Shown: in pieces, positions 1-9,805 of the stretch
Position numbering within the stretch: the stretch's first letter is position 1
How the letters are laid out: each line of letters begins with the position of its first letter
NCBI RefSeq assembly: GCF_014306135.1
Contig: NZ_JACRWD010000001.1
Coordinates: 372,001 to 436,000 of the forward strand
DNA: 64,000 nt
Origin: Paraclostridium hominis
GTDB taxonomy: Bacteria; Bacillota; Clostridia; Peptostreptococcales; Peptostreptococcaceae
Reading direction: 5' to 3'
Program-made: the position numbers and the translations under genes
Notes under the pieces: generated by a model
What the model was told of the DNA's origin: nothing
Database searches by the model: none
The model's input: the letters and a program-made list of their open reading frames with translations, nothing else

Positions 1-19
1 GATAAAAAGGAGTGGATTT

Positions 20-331
20 ATGACTGGAATAGGAGCTATAAGCGGAGTAAACAACATCTTAACAAATAATGATTTGTTAAAAACTACAAAAAGTAAAAGT
101 GTAGAAAAAGAAAGTAACTTTTCTAATGTAATAAAAGATGCACTAGATAAAGTTAATGACAAGCAGGTAGATGCAAATAAGAAAGTTGAGAGCCTTTTAA
201 AAGGAGGCGACGTTTCTATGCATGATGTAATGATATCTGCTCAAGAAGCTCAGATGTCAATGCAGTTAATGATTGAAGTTAGAAATAAGGTATATGAAGC
301 TTATCAAGAGCTAAATAGAGTTCAATTATAA
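20..331 (+). CDS. fliE: Flagellar hook-basal body protein FliE
   Basis: The 103-residue product has the size and C-terminal pattern of FliE, the adaptor between the MS ring and the proximal rod. The conserved C-terminal half (about residues 65-103) carries the family-type segment MHDVMISAQEAQMSMQLMIE followed by the NKVYEAYQE stretch. The ATG is preceded by AAGGAG at 7-12. It is the first complete gene in the window and lies 23 bases upstream of fliF; flgB and flgC normally precede it and would be to the left of the window. Family assignment is secure from length, motif and operon position. Confidence 0.95.
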   Translation: MTGIGAISGVNNILTNNDLLKTTKSKSVEKESNFSNVIKDALDKVNDKQVDANKKVESLLKGGDVSMHDVMISAQEAQMSMQLMIEVRNKVYEAYQELNRVQL

Positions 332-354
332 CTTTATAGCAAGGAGAATTTTAG

Positions 355-1929
355 ATGAATATAAAGGAATTGCCACAAAAAATAAAAGATTTTGTGTTGG
401 TTAAAAAAGAACAGTTTGGTACCTTATCTAAAAAGAAAAAAATAGCAATAGTAGTTGCAATTATATCTTTAATTCTAGCAATAGTATTTGGGATAAGTTA
501 TTCAAGAGCTAATAAGTATGGAGTTTTATTTTCAGGACTAGAATCTAGTGATGCAGCAGCAGTAACTAAAGAACTTGAATCAAAAAAAGTTGATACCAAG
601 ATAGAAGGAAATAGTATATTAGTTCCAAAAAAAGATGTAGATAAATTAAGGATGGAATTATCTTCTAATGTATCAAATGGTTCAAAAGGATTTGAAATAA
701 TGGATGAAGGGTCATCATTTGGTATGACAGATGAAGAGTTTGAGATAAAGAAACAACGTATGATTCAAGGTGAAATTGAAAAAACTATAAAAGTTTTTCC
801 ACAAGTAGAAAGTGCTAGAGTACATATAACTGAAGGTGAAAAATCAGTTTTTGCAAATGAAACAGTACCAGGAAAAGCTGCAGTTTATTTAAATTTAAAT
901 CCAGGTGAAACTCTAAAACCAGCTCAAGTAAGATCTATTATGTGTTTAGTTTCTGCAAGTACAGATAATGTACCTAAACAAAATGTAGAAGTAATAGATC
1001 AAAATATGAAACTACTATCAGAAGGATTAATTGATGAAAACGGAAATATAAATACTTCTAACTTAAGTGATGTTGATCAAGCTATGAAGGCTGAAAAAGA
1101 CTTAAGTAAAGAACTTGAAAGATCGATAACAGGTCTTTTAGAACCAATATTTGGACAAGGTAAAGTAAGAGCAACTGTAAATACGGATCTAAACTTTGAT
1201 GCAAGTGAAAAAACTGAGATCGTAATAGATCCTAACAAAGTAATTACTAATGAATCAAAATCAAGCAGTAAATCTACTGAAAAACAAAATACAGGTGGAG
1301 CAGTAGATAACAATATGAGTGACGTTAACGAAAGTGGAACGGGAAGTATTGAAAATAACGAACAAAATATTCAGTATCAAACAGGAAAAACTGAAACTAA
1401 AACAATAAAAGCAAAAGGTGAAATAAACAAAATTACAGCATCAGTAGCTATAAATGGAAATTTAAGTGATGATGTAGTAAGAAATGTTCAAGATATGGTA
1501 GCAAATACTATAGGAATGGATCCTAAAAGAGGAGACAATGTAAAAGTAGTTTCTATGGGATTTGAAACGGAAAAACAAGATACTAGTACATTTGGAGTTA
1601 TCAAAAACGCTATAAGCAAAGATAAGTCATTATCAACAATGTTAATAGTTACAGGAATAATAATCTTAATTATTTTAGGATTACTTATAGGTACGGTAGT
1701 TTATATGGTTATAAAAAATAAACGTAAGCCTACAGAGTTAGAAAATGTAGAAGAAGAAGATGAATTAGAACTAATCAACAAAAAACTAGAAGAATTGGAG
1801 CAAAATAGATTGAATAGTAACGAAGAAGTAGACGAAGTAAGTATAAGCTTAGAAGATGAGGTTAAACAGTTTGCAGCTGATAACCCAGATCAAGTTACAG
1901 ATTTAGTTAATAGTTGGTTAAATGAGTAA
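355..1929 (+). CDS. fliF: Flagellar MS-ring protein FliF
   Basis: This 524-residue protein is the MS-ring subunit, the inner-membrane base of the flagellum on which the C ring and export gate assemble. A short cytoplasmic N terminus is followed by a membrane helix (about 28-48), the YscJ/FliF ring-building domain with the LFSGL and RVHITEGEKSVF type signatures, a low-complexity linker rich in Asn/Ser/Glu (about 300-340), and a second membrane helix (about 425-450). The acidic C-terminal tail ends in DQVTDLVNSWL, the FliG-binding segment. Start ATG has an AAGGAG site at 341-346. The gene is full length for the family. Confidence 0.97.
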   Translation: MNIKELPQKIKDFVLVKKEQFGTLSKKKKIAIVVAIISLILAIVFGISYSRANKYGVLFSGLESSDAAAVTKELESKKVDTKIEGNSILVPKKDVDKLRMELSSNVSNGSKGFEIMDEGSSFGMTDEEFEIKKQRMIQGEIEKTIKVFPQVESARVHITEGEKSVFANETVPGKAAVYLNLNPGETLKPAQVRSIMCLVSASTDNVPKQNVEVIDQNMKLLSEGLIDENGNINTSNLSDVDQAMKAEKDLSKELERSITGLLEPIFGQGKVRATVNTDLNFDASEKTEIVIDPNKVITNESKSSSKSTEKQNTGGAVDNNMSDVNESGTGSIENNEQNIQYQTGKTETKTIKAKGEINKITASVAINGNLSDDVVRNVQDMVANTIGMDPKRGDNVKVVSMGFETEKQDTSTFGVIKNAISKDKSLSTMLIVTGIIILIILGLLIGTVVYMVIKNKRKPTELENVEEEDELELINKKLEELEQNRLNSNEEVDEVSISLEDEVKQFAADNPDQVTDLVNSWLNE

Positions 1930-1942
1930 AGGGTGATTTTAT

Positions 1943-2995
1943 TTGCAAAAAGAAGGCGTTAAAGGTAATGCGTTTGACTTAGGAGACATACCTAAGTTTA
2001 GAAGAGTTACGGGTGCAAGAAAAGCAGCTATACTACTTATGACTTTAGGACCAGAAGTAGCTGCAAGTGTAATAAAAAATTTATCTGATAGAAAAATTCA
2101 AAAAATAGGTGTTGAAATAGCTAATATAAATACTGTTAAACCAAGAGAGAGAAGAGAAGTTTTACAAGAATTTATAGAGTTAAATAAAGGTAAAGAATTT
2201 GTTATAGAAGGTGGTATAGATTGTGCTAAATCATTACTTAATGGTGCATTAGGAAGTCAAAGGGCAACTAAGCTGCTAGAAGGTATAAAGTATGATGCAT
2301 ACACAAAACTTTTTGTTTCGGCTAGAAAAGCTGAACCAGAACAAATACTTGCATGTATACAAGGTGAAAGTCCACAAGCTATAGCTATATTACTATCTCA
2401 TATTCAACCTGATAAAGCTGCACTTGTATTGTCTGAATTACCAGATGAATTAAAACTTGAGATTTCCTTAAAAATAGGAACAACATCTAACATAGCACCA
2501 GCTGTAATAAAATCTATAGACAAAGCTATAGAAGCAAAGTTAACTAGTCTAGGCAAGTTAGATATGGAAAGTTCTGGAGGAGTTAATAGTTTAGTAGATA
2601 TATTAAGTAACGTTGATAGAAAAACAGAAAAGAGCATAATCAAATTCATTGAGTCTAAAAATGAAGAGTTGGCTGAAGAAATTAAATCTAACATGTTTAT
2701 ATTTGATGATATTGTTAGACTTGATAATATGGCTATACAAAGAATTCTTAAAGAAGTTAATGTTAAAGATCTTGCATTTGCTCTTAAAGGTGCATCTTCA
2801 GATGTTTCAGGTGCTATATTTAAAAACCAATCTCAAAGAGCATCTCAAGCTTTAAGAGAAGAAATAGACTTACTAGGAAAAGTAAAAATATCTCAAGTAG
2901 AAGAAGCTCAACAATCTATTGTAAATATTGTTAGAAGACTTGAAGATGCTGGAGAAATAACATTATCTAGAGGTTCAGAAGATGAATTCATTTAA
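1943..2995 (+). CDS. fliG: Flagellar motor switch protein FliG
   Basis: FliG is the rotor protein that couples stator ion flow to torque. The 350-residue product shows the N-terminal ARKAAILLMTLGPEVAASV segment typical of FliG, the middle domain with EQILACIQGESPQAIAILLS (EHPQ-like motif region), and a charged C-terminal torque domain containing VRLDNMAIQRILKEV. Translation appears to begin at a TTG codon, since GGGTGA lies just upstream at 1931-1936 and no ATG is well placed. The 3' end overlaps the start of fliH by 14 bases, suggesting coupled translation. Confidence 0.96.
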   Translation: MQKEGVKGNAFDLGDIPKFRRVTGARKAAILLMTLGPEVAASVIKNLSDRKIQKIGVEIANINTVKPRERREVLQEFIELNKGKEFVIEGGIDCAKSLLNGALGSQRATKLLEGIKYDAYTKLFVSARKAEPEQILACIQGESPQAIAILLSHIQPDKAALVLSELPDELKLEISLKIGTTSNIAPAVIKSIDKAIEAKLTSLGKLDMESSGGVNSLVDILSNVDRKTEKSIIKFIESKNEELAEEIKSNMFIFDDIVRLDNMAIQRILKEVNVKDLAFALKGASSDVSGAIFKNQSQRASQALREEIDLLGKVKISQVEEAQQSIVNIVRRLEDAGEITLSRGSEDEFI

Positions 2996-3767
2996 AAGTA
3001 CAAATATTATAAAATCAGATGGGATAGTTTTTAAAGGTTTTAAACCTTTAAAAACTACTCACTTAGATAATACAAATTTAAAAGAACAAGTTGAAAAAGA
3101 TGAAGAAATTAAAGCTGAATTAGAACAAACTAAAGAAGAATTAGAAAAACAGATATTAAAAGCTAAAGAAAAATATGAAGAAATTTTAAAACAAACAGAA
3201 TTAGATAGTTCAAAGATTGTTGAAGAAGCTCAGGAAAAAGCCTGTGAAATAAAGCAAGAAGCTTATGAAGAAGGTCATTCACAAGGACTACAAAATGGAT
3301 ATGAGGATGGCTATAAAGAAGCTTATGAAGAACATATCGAAAAAGCAAAGTCAGAGTCAGAAAAAATTATTCAAGAAGCAAGTAGTATTTTAATAGACTC
3401 TAAAAATCAAGTTGTTGAATATTTAAAGGAAAATAAAAAACAAATAATAGATTTAAGTATAACAATAGCGGAAAAAGTACTTAAAGAAAAATTCAAAGAA
3501 ATAGATTCGATGAATAACATACTAGAGTCTGTTATAAGTGAATATGAAATTAGCGAAAATTTTGTTATTAAAGCAAATTCAGTTTATGTAGAAAGTATAA
3601 ATGAAAAAATTAATGTTCTAAAAAATGAAAAATCTATAAAGGGTCAAGCTTTTGTACTAGCAGATAATTCTATAGAAGCAGGAAATGCAATAATTGAAAC
3701 TAATAAAGGAAGATTAATTGTAGGTATTGACTGTGTAATAGAAAAAGTAAAAGAGGAGCTATTATGA
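2982..3767 (+). CDS. fliH: Flagellar assembly protein FliH (export ATPase regulator)
   Basis: FliH holds and regulates the FliI ATPase at the export gate. The 261-residue product has a long charged coiled coil (about residues 30-140, Glu/Lys rich) with Gly- and Tyr-spaced repeats such as GHSQGLQNGYEDGYKEAYEE, matching the GxxxG-type helix of FliH, followed by a C-terminal globular part. It starts inside the end of fliG and its stop codon overlaps the fliI start (ATGA), so the three are probably translationally coupled. Sequence identity is poorly conserved in this family; position supports the call strongly. Confidence 0.9.
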   Translation: MNSFKSTNIIKSDGIVFKGFKPLKTTHLDNTNLKEQVEKDEEIKAELEQTKEELEKQILKAKEKYEEILKQTELDSSKIVEEAQEKACEIKQEAYEEGHSQGLQNGYEDGYKEAYEEHIEKAKSESEKIIQEASSILIDSKNQVVEYLKENKKQIIDLSITIAEKVLKEKFKEIDSMNNILESVISEYEISENFVIKANSVYVESINEKINVLKNEKSIKGQAFVLADNSIEAGNAIIETNKGRLIVGIDCVIEKVKEELL

Positions 3768-5071
3768 TAAATTTAGATTTTGAAAGATTAAAACATAAAG
3801 TTTTAGATATAAAAGGTGTAATAGCAGAAGGTAAGGTTACTAAAATAATAGGATTGACGGTAGAAGTTGAAGGTATAAAATCCTTCGTTGGAGAGTTATG
3901 CACTGTTTACAATTATGCAGATGAACCTATAAATTGTGAAGTTGTAGGTTTTAAAAATAACAATGTAATTCTTATGCCACTAGGTGAGTTAGCAGGAGTA
4001 GCACCTGGGTGTAGAGTAGTTGCTAGAGGAATTCCTCTTAGTGTTAAGTGTAGTGAAGACCTTTTAGGAAAAGTTCTTGATGGAATAGGAAATCCAATAG
4101 ATGATATTGAAATTTTAGGTGGAGAAAGATATAGCCTTTCAAATGAACCTCCAGATCCTATGAAAAGACCAAGAATTAAAAATATTATGCCAACTGGAAT
4201 TAGAGCCATTGATGGATTTTTAACTTGTGGAGAAGGACAAAGAATAGGAATATTTGCAGGAAGTGGAGTAGGAAAAAGTACTACACTAGGAATGATAGCA
4301 AGAACTGCACAAGCAGATGTAAATGTTATTGCACTTATAGGAGAAAGAGGCAGAGAAGTACTTGACTTTATAGAGAGAGATTTAGGGGAAGAAGGTATGA
4401 AAAAATCTGTAGTTGTTTGTGCAACTTCAGATAAATCACCACTAATGAGACTAAAAGGAGCATTAACTGCAACTGCAATTGCTGAATATTTTAGAGATCA
4501 AGGTAAAAAGGTCATATTGATGATGGACTCTGTGACAAGATTTGCTATGGCTCAAAGAGAAGTGGGACTTGCTATAGGAGAACCACCTGCACAAAAAGGA
4601 TATACACCTTCAGTATTTGCACTACTTCCAAAACTTATGGAGAGAAGTGGAATGTCAGAACATGGATCTATAACTGCATTTTATACTGTATTAGTAGATG
4701 GAGATGATTTTAATGAACCTATTGCAGATACTGTAAGAGGTATATTAGATGGACATATAGTCTTATCCAGAGATTTAGCTCATAAGAATCATTATCCAGC
4801 TATAGATATATTAAACAGTGTAAGCAGACTTATGAAAGAAATATGTGAACAAGAACATCAAGATGCCGCATCATTGGCTAGAGATATATTAGCAACTTAT
4901 AAAGAAGCTGAAGACCTAATCAATATAGGAGCATATGAAAATGGTTCTAATAAAAACATAGATATGGCTATTGAATATATAGATAAAGTTAATTCATTTT
5001 TAAAACAAGGTGTAAATGAAAAAACTGAATTTGAAAAAAGTATAATTGAATTAAAAAGTATATTTAAATAA
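3764..5071 (+). CDS. fliI: Flagellum-specific export ATPase FliI
   Basis: This 435-residue protein is the type III export ATPase related to F1 beta. The P-loop GSGVGKST lies near residue 166, the Walker B strand VILMMDSVTRFA near residue 250, and the region GYTPSVFALLPKLMERSG is typical of FliI. The catalytic glutamate region GERGREVLDFIERDLG is intact. It forms the cytoplasmic ATPase ring with FliH and FliJ, encoded immediately on either side. The ATGA overlap with fliH decides the start. Confidence 0.97.
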   Translation: MINLDFERLKHKVLDIKGVIAEGKVTKIIGLTVEVEGIKSFVGELCTVYNYADEPINCEVVGFKNNNVILMPLGELAGVAPGCRVVARGIPLSVKCSEDLLGKVLDGIGNPIDDIEILGGERYSLSNEPPDPMKRPRIKNIMPTGIRAIDGFLTCGEGQRIGIFAGSGVGKSTTLGMIARTAQADVNVIALIGERGREVLDFIERDLGEEGMKKSVVVCATSDKSPLMRLKGALTATAIAEYFRDQGKKVILMMDSVTRFAMAQREVGLAIGEPPAQKGYTPSVFALLPKLMERSGMSEHGSITAFYTVLVDGDDFNEPIADTVRGILDGHIVLSRDLAHKNHYPAIDILNSVSRLMKEICEQEHQDAASLARDILATYKEAEDLINIGAYENGSNKNIDMAIEYIDKVNSFLKQGVNEKTEFEKSIIELKSIFK

Positions 5072-5086
5072 CAAGGAGCGTTTTAA

Positions 5087-5527
5087 GTGACAAAATATAA
5101 GTTTAAGTTACAAAAGTTATTAGATATAAAAATAAAAGAAGAAGAAGCAAGTAAATTAGAGTATACAAAGGCTCAGAATGATAAAAAAATATTAGAAGAA
5201 AATATTAAATCGTTAAATTCTGATTATAAAAGATACTCAAACTTTAATGAATCTGAAGATACTATTAGCCAAAAAATTAGATCTAACTACTTATATTTTA
5301 TTACCCAAACAATTGAAGAATGTAACAATATGCTAGTAGAAAAAGAAAAAAAGGTATCTGAAGCAAAAGATAATTTTATTGAAAAACAGATAAATAGAAA
5401 ATCTTTAGAGACTTTAAAAGAAAATAAACTTACAAAGTTAAGAAAAGAAGAAGAAAGAAAAGAGCAAATAGAAAATGATGAATTTGCTTTATATGCATAT
5501 ATAAGAAATAAAAAGAAGATATCATAA
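5087..5527 (+). CDS. fliJ: Flagellar export chaperone/ATPase stalk FliJ
   Basis: The 146-residue product is almost entirely a charged helical coiled coil, opening with YKFKLQKLLDIKIKEEE, the usual FliJ N terminus. FliJ inserts as a central stalk into the FliI hexamer and links it to FlhA. It starts with GTG after an AAGGAGCG site at 5072-5079. Its place between fliI and fliK and its length agree with the family, although little sequence beyond the first 20 residues is diagnostic. Confidence 0.88.
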   Translation: MTKYKFKLQKLLDIKIKEEEASKLEYTKAQNDKKILEENIKSLNSDYKRYSNFNESEDTISQKIRSNYLYFITQTIEECNNMLVEKEKKVSEAKDNFIEKQINRKSLETLKENKLTKLRKEEERKEQIENDEFALYAYIRNKKKIS

Positions 5528-5540
5528 AGGATGGTTGTAT

Positions 5541-6749
5541 ATGGATTTTAATTTAAATATTTCTACAGAATTGAGTAAAAGGCCATCTGAAAAGACTAGT
5601 TTAAATAGTTTTTTATCAAATAGTGTTGATTTTGAAGATATAATTTCTTCTTTAGATTTAGAGAAAGACAACACTAGTAATGATAATAGTATGGATATTA
5701 TGTCATTATTACAAAATCTTATTTCTAATATGAAACTATTTAAAGAAATAGGTAGCACAGATAATGATATAAAAAAAGAAATGGATTTTATAATTAATAA
5801 ATTAAATAACCAAAATCTTCAATTAGGTTTAAGCGATATAAATGAAGATAAGTTAATAGATTTAATTAAAGATGAATTTGGTAATGACTTTGATTTTAAT
5901 AAAATTTTCAATATGGATAACAATGTGAATTTAGATAAAAATGATAAAGATATTAAACCAGAAGTTAATTTATTAAAAGAAACATCTAATGTATTAAAAC
6001 CTAACCATGAAATAAATATCAAACAAATGTCGAAAAAAACTGGAGAAAAAACAACAAATCCAGTTGAGTTAGATAATTTAAGTACCTTAAATATGATTGA
6101 AAAATTAGATGATGAGATAAAAAATTTAAAGTCTTATGAAGAGTTAAATGTATCTACAAATACAAATAAAAGCAATGTCATAGATATGAAACCTAAAAAA
6201 GATGACAAGGATTTAAATATTTTAGAAAACATACTAGATAAAAATGTCAGTGTTTTTTCTACAGTATCTAATAAAGCTTTTATCCAAGATTCAGTTGCCA
6301 ATAAAAATTTGCCAGTTGTAACTATAAGAGCAAATAATATGGCAGATGATTTTATAAAGATGGTTAAGTATTTAAAAAATAATAATATAGAAGAAATCAA
6401 AGTAAATATAAAGCCTAAAGAATTAGGGGATATGACTATAAAGCTTATGAAAGATAGTGAAGCAACTAAGGTATTTATAAACGTAAGTAAAGAAGATACT
6501 TTTAAAATGTTAAATAAAAATATAAGTGATATAAATAAGCACTTATTTGATTTAGGTATAAAAGCTAAAGATGTAGTTGTAACTATGAAGTCAAATTCAG
6601 AAAATTTCTTTTCAGATAATTTAAGCCAACAGTTTGGAAAAAGAGAAGAACCTAGAAAACAAAAAAGAAACAATCATAAGCAAGTAAGTTCTATAGAAGA
6701 TATAGAAGAAGTAGCTAACTCGCAAGAGAATTTTAATATATTAGCTTAG
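5541..6749 (+). CDS. fliK: Flagellar hook-length control protein FliK
   Basis: A long, low-complexity N-terminal two thirds rich in Asp, Asn, Lys and Ser is followed by a conserved C-terminal domain (about residues 285-375) with EEIKVNIKPKELGDMTIKL, the Flg_hook/FliK signature that contacts FlhB to switch export specificity. The upstream in-frame TTG at 5535 is less likely than the ATG at 5541, which sits 8 bases after AAAGGA. The product is about 402 residues. Codon use resembles the rest of the operon. Confidence 0.87.
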   Translation: MDFNLNISTELSKRPSEKTSLNSFLSNSVDFEDIISSLDLEKDNTSNDNSMDIMSLLQNLISNMKLFKEIGSTDNDIKKEMDFIINKLNNQNLQLGLSDINEDKLIDLIKDEFGNDFDFNKIFNMDNNVNLDKNDKDIKPEVNLLKETSNVLKPNHEINIKQMSKKTGEKTTNPVELDNLSTLNMIEKLDDEIKNLKSYEELNVSTNTNKSNVIDMKPKKDDKDLNILENILDKNVSVFSTVSNKAFIQDSVANKNLPVVTIRANNMADDFIKMVKYLKNNNIEEIKVNIKPKELGDMTIKLMKDSEATKVFINVSKEDTFKMLNKNISDINKHLFDLGIKAKDVVVTMKSNSENFFSDNLSQQFGKREEPRKQKRNNHKQVSSIEDIEEVANSQENFNILA

Positions 6750-6759
6750 AGGTTAGAGT

Positions 6760-7311
6760 ATGAATAATTTTATGAATGTAACTCAAAAAAATATAAAACA
6801 AACTAATGTAAAAACAAACAACACTAAATCTTCAAATAAAACTGAAAATGGAACAGCTATAGTGATGGCTGGAAAAGAAACCGATAAAAACTTATTTTTA
6901 AAATTATTAGTAGCGCAGATGAGTCATCAAGATCCAATGAATCCTCAAGACCCAACTCAGTATATAACTCAATTAGCTCAGTTTAATACTTTAGAGCAGA
7001 TGCAAAATTTAAACAATAGCATGGGTAATATTGAAGGGTTAACAAATGGAGTTTTGACAAATCTAGCTATGGGTACAGCATCTTCAATGATAGGAAAGCA
7101 TATTGAAGCTTATGACCCAGATGAAATTAATATTAACGAAATAAGAAAAACAAAAGATAATGAAGAAGAAAATAAAAAAACTATAACTGGTGTTGTTGAA
7201 AGTATAGAAGTAAAAAATGGAATTGTATATATGGATGTAAGAGTTGATAAAACAAGTGAGTTAAAATCCATAGAGTATGGATCTCTTATAAAAGCAAGTG
7301 AAGATAAGTAA
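6760..7311 (+). CDS. flgD: Flagellar hook assembly scaffold FlgD
   Basis: The 183-residue protein contains the conserved FlgD N-terminal block FLKLLVAQMSHQDPMNPQDP followed by YITQLAQFNTLEQMQNL, the part that caps the growing hook. The C terminus is short: there is no full FlgD Ig-like/tudor region of the long enterobacterial type, and an acidic linker EENKKT occupies residues near 140. It follows fliK by 10 bases with GAGG at 6749-6752. Confidence 0.95.
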   Translation: MNNFMNVTQKNIKQTNVKTNNTKSSNKTENGTAIVMAGKETDKNLFLKLLVAQMSHQDPMNPQDPTQYITQLAQFNTLEQMQNLNNSMGNIEGLTNGVLTNLAMGTASSMIGKHIEAYDPDEININEIRKTKDNEEENKKTITGVVESIEVKNGIVYMDVRVDKTSELKSIEYGSLIKASEDK

Positions 7312-7350
7312 AACATAGATATAAATTTATAAAAAAGGGAGATAAAATTT

Positions 7351-8196
7351 ATGTTAAAGTCAATGTATTCAGGAATAAGTGGAATGAAGTCAAATCAAAC
7401 TAAGATGGACGTTGTAGGTAATAACGTTGCAAATGTAGGAACAACAGGATTTAAAAAATCAACTACAAGATTTTCAGATGCTTTAAATCAAACAGTTATA
7501 TATTCAAGTGTTCCTGGTGGAAAAGCAGATGATCCTAATGTAATAGGAGGGGTAAACCCAGGACAAGTTGGTATAGGTGCAAAGGTAAGTGGAATCTTTA
7601 GAAATATGGCTCAAGGAGCTATACAACCAACAGGAAGACCTACAGATTTAGCAATGGATGGAGATGGATTCTTTGTTGTAGGAGTTGGGCCAAATCAAAA
7701 TGCATATACAAGAGATGGGTCATTTACACTAGATGCAAATGGAAACTTAGTAACTTCTGATGGATACAAGGTTATGGGAGTTGATAAGGGAGGAAATAAC
7801 AAGCCGATACAAATCCCAAAAGAAGAAAGAAACCCAGATGGAAAAATGCAAAAAGTTTTATCATTTAATATATCTAAAGAAGGTAAGATATCATATCTTT
7901 TAGCAGATGGAACTAAAGTTGAAAATGCTCAAACTTTAAAAATAGCTATATTTCATAACCCAGAAGGATTAGAGTCTTTAAGTGGAAATCTTTATGGACA
8001 AACTGCAAACTCTGGAGAGCCAATGTTTAATACTAAGCATGGACTTGTAAATCAAGGTGCAATAGAGATGTCAAATATAGATCTTTCTGAAGAGTTTACA
8101 GAAATGATAGTAACAACAAGAGCATTCCAAGCAGCAAGTAAAGTTATAACAACTAGTGATGAATTACTTCAAGAAATAATAAATTTAAAGAGATAA
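7351..8196 (+). CDS. flgE: Flagellar hook protein FlgE
   Basis: This 281-residue protein belongs to the FlgE/F/G rod-hook family. The N terminus reads MLKSMYSGISGMKSNQTKMD with VVGNNVANVGTTGFKK, and the C terminus has the coiled segment EFTEMIVTTRAFQAASKVIT. It is shorter than typical FlgE (about 400 residues in enterobacteria), so most of the surface-exposed central domain is reduced. Position between flgD and motA supports FlgE and not a rod protein. A GGGAG site at 7337-7341 precedes the ATG. Confidence 0.9.
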   Translation: MLKSMYSGISGMKSNQTKMDVVGNNVANVGTTGFKKSTTRFSDALNQTVIYSSVPGGKADDPNVIGGVNPGQVGIGAKVSGIFRNMAQGAIQPTGRPTDLAMDGDGFFVVGVGPNQNAYTRDGSFTLDANGNLVTSDGYKVMGVDKGGNNKPIQIPKEERNPDGKMQKVLSFNISKEGKISYLLADGTKVENAQTLKIAIFHNPEGLESLSGNLYGQTANSGEPMFNTKHGLVNQGAIEMSNIDLSEEFTEMIVTTRAFQAASKVITTSDELLQEIINLKR

Positions 8197-8210
8197 TTTA
8201 GGAGGATAAT

Positions 8211-9017
8211 ATGAAAAAGAGTGATATATTAACTCCCATAGGACTTGTACTGGTTTTTGGATTCGTTGCATTAGGAATATCTTTAGGAAGTACAGGGATA
8301 GGTGCATTTGTAGATGCACCCTCTTTAGCCATAACAGTAGGTGGTTCATTTGCAGCAGTACTTATAACATTCTCTATGGATGATGTAAAAGCAGGATTTA
8401 AAGCAACAAAAGAAACTTTAAGATCAGGAAATATTAACAAAGTGGATTTAGTTGATCAATTTAAAGAATTAGCTAGAAAAGTTAGAAAAGATGGACCTCT
8501 TGCAGTAGAACAAGAAGTATCTGAAATAGAAGATGACTTCTTAAGAAAAGGTCTAGAATTAGCAATAGATGGAATTGATATGGAAGATGTAAAAGAAATT
8601 CTAGAAATAGAAGTAGCAGAGGCAGAGAATAACTTTAATAAAGGTGCTAAAATTTATAAAGTTTGGGGAGCATATGCACCAGCATTTGGTATGGTTGGTA
8701 CACTTATAGGACTTATACAAATGCTATCAGATATGGGAACTCCAGATACTATAGCAAAAGGTATGGCAGCAGCATTAATAACTACCTTTTATGGAGCATT
8801 AATGGCAAATGCAGTATTAAGTCCATTAGGAGCTAATATTCAAATAAAAGGTGAAAAAGAGTGTGAACGTATGGATATGATGATTTGTGGAATAATGAGT
8901 ATCCAAAATGGAGATAGCTCTAGAGTTATAGAAGAGAAGCTAGTAAACTTTTTAACAACAAAAGAGAAGAAGGCTTACTATAATAAGTTAGAGGGTGGAT
9001 CAGCAAATGCCGCGTAG
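8211..9017 (+). CDS. motA: Flagellar motor stator protein MotA
   Basis: MotA and MotB form the ion-conducting stator in the cytoplasmic membrane. The 268-residue product has four hydrophobic segments (about 10-28, 35-53, 150-172, 182-205) with the large cytoplasmic loop between the second and third. The conserved region YAPAFGMVGTLIGLIQML contains the TM3 Pro of MotA proteins. AGGAGG-type site at 8201-8206. It overlaps the motB start, as is usual for this pair. C. difficile-type operons have flbD between flgE and motA; here only 14 bases separate them. Confidence 0.97.
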   Translation: MKKSDILTPIGLVLVFGFVALGISLGSTGIGAFVDAPSLAITVGGSFAAVLITFSMDDVKAGFKATKETLRSGNINKVDLVDQFKELARKVRKDGPLAVEQEVSEIEDDFLRKGLELAIDGIDMEDVKEILEIEVAEAENNFNKGAKIYKVWGAYAPAFGMVGTLIGLIQMLSDMGTPDTIAKGMAAALITTFYGALMANAVLSPLGANIQIKGEKECERMDMMICGIMSIQNGDSSRVIEEKLVNFLTTKEKKAYYNKLEGGSANAA

Positions 9018-9771
9018 AGATAGAAGACGAGGAAAAAATGATGATATGGGTGAAAGTTCTTGGATGGACACCTATGCAGATACTATAACCTTACTTCTTA
9101 CTTTCTTTATATTGCTATATTCAATGTCTGCTGTAGACAGTCAAAAGTTAAAACAATTATCTGAAGCATTACAAAAATCTTTAAAAGGATCTACAGCTGT
9201 GACAAAAGTAATGGATATAAATGATATAAAAGTTGACATTGATAAAGCCAAAAAAGATGTCAAAGAAGTTAAAGATGATTTAGAGAAAAAAGTAAATAAC
9301 GCAATACAAAACAATAATCTTAATAATGTTATAAAAGTAAGACAAGAAGACAGAGGTATAATATTACAATTAGATGAAACTATATTATTTGATTCTGGTA
9401 GAGATGAATTAAAACCAACTAGTATACAAGCTCTAGATACTATAACTACTTTAGTAAATGGAATGGATAATGATATTTTAGTAGAAGGTCATACTGATAA
9501 TGTTCCTATACATAATTCAAGATTTGCATCAAACTGGGACTTATCAACAGCAAGAGCTGTAAGTGTTGTTAGTTACTTTGTTGAGAAAAAAGGTATAAAA
9601 CCAACAAGATTTGCAGTAAAAGGATATGGAGAATTTAAACCTTTAGTAGATAATTCTACACCAGAAAATAGAGCTATAAATAGAAGAGTTGATATCTTAA
9701 TTGTAGATCAAAAAGATGATCAATCACAACAAAATAAACAAACACAAGACACTAAAAATCAAAGCAAATAA
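9007..9771 (+). CDS. motB: Flagellar motor stator protein MotB
   Basis: The protein begins with a basic tail (PRRDRRRGK), then a single membrane helix with the proton-accepting Asp in YADTITLLLTFF (residue 25 counted from the ATG at 9007), a plug/linker coiled coil, and a C-terminal OmpA-like peptidoglycan-binding domain with VEGHTDNVPI and NRRVDI. An upstream GTG at 8995 is in frame, but GAGGGTGG at 8990-8997 is spaced correctly for 9007. The start lies inside the last codons of motA. Confidence 0.95.
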   Translation: MPRRDRRRGKNDDMGESSWMDTYADTITLLLTFFILLYSMSAVDSQKLKQLSEALQKSLKGSTAVTKVMDINDIKVDIDKAKKDVKEVKDDLEKKVNNAIQNNNLNNVIKVRQEDRGIILQLDETILFDSGRDELKPTSIQALDTITTLVNGMDNDILVEGHTDNVPIHNSRFASNWDLSTARAVSVVSYFVEKKGIKPTRFAVKGYGEFKPLVDNSTPENRAINRRVDILIVDQKDDQSQQNKQTQDTKNQSK

Positions 9772-9805
9772 TCTCAATAGAAAAAAGGAGCAAAAGTAAC
9801 TTATT

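Noticed and set aside
6134..6673. 179-codon minus-strand frame inside fliK
   Set aside because: Antisense shadow of the low-complexity fliK region; no ribosome site and hydrophobic nonsense composition.
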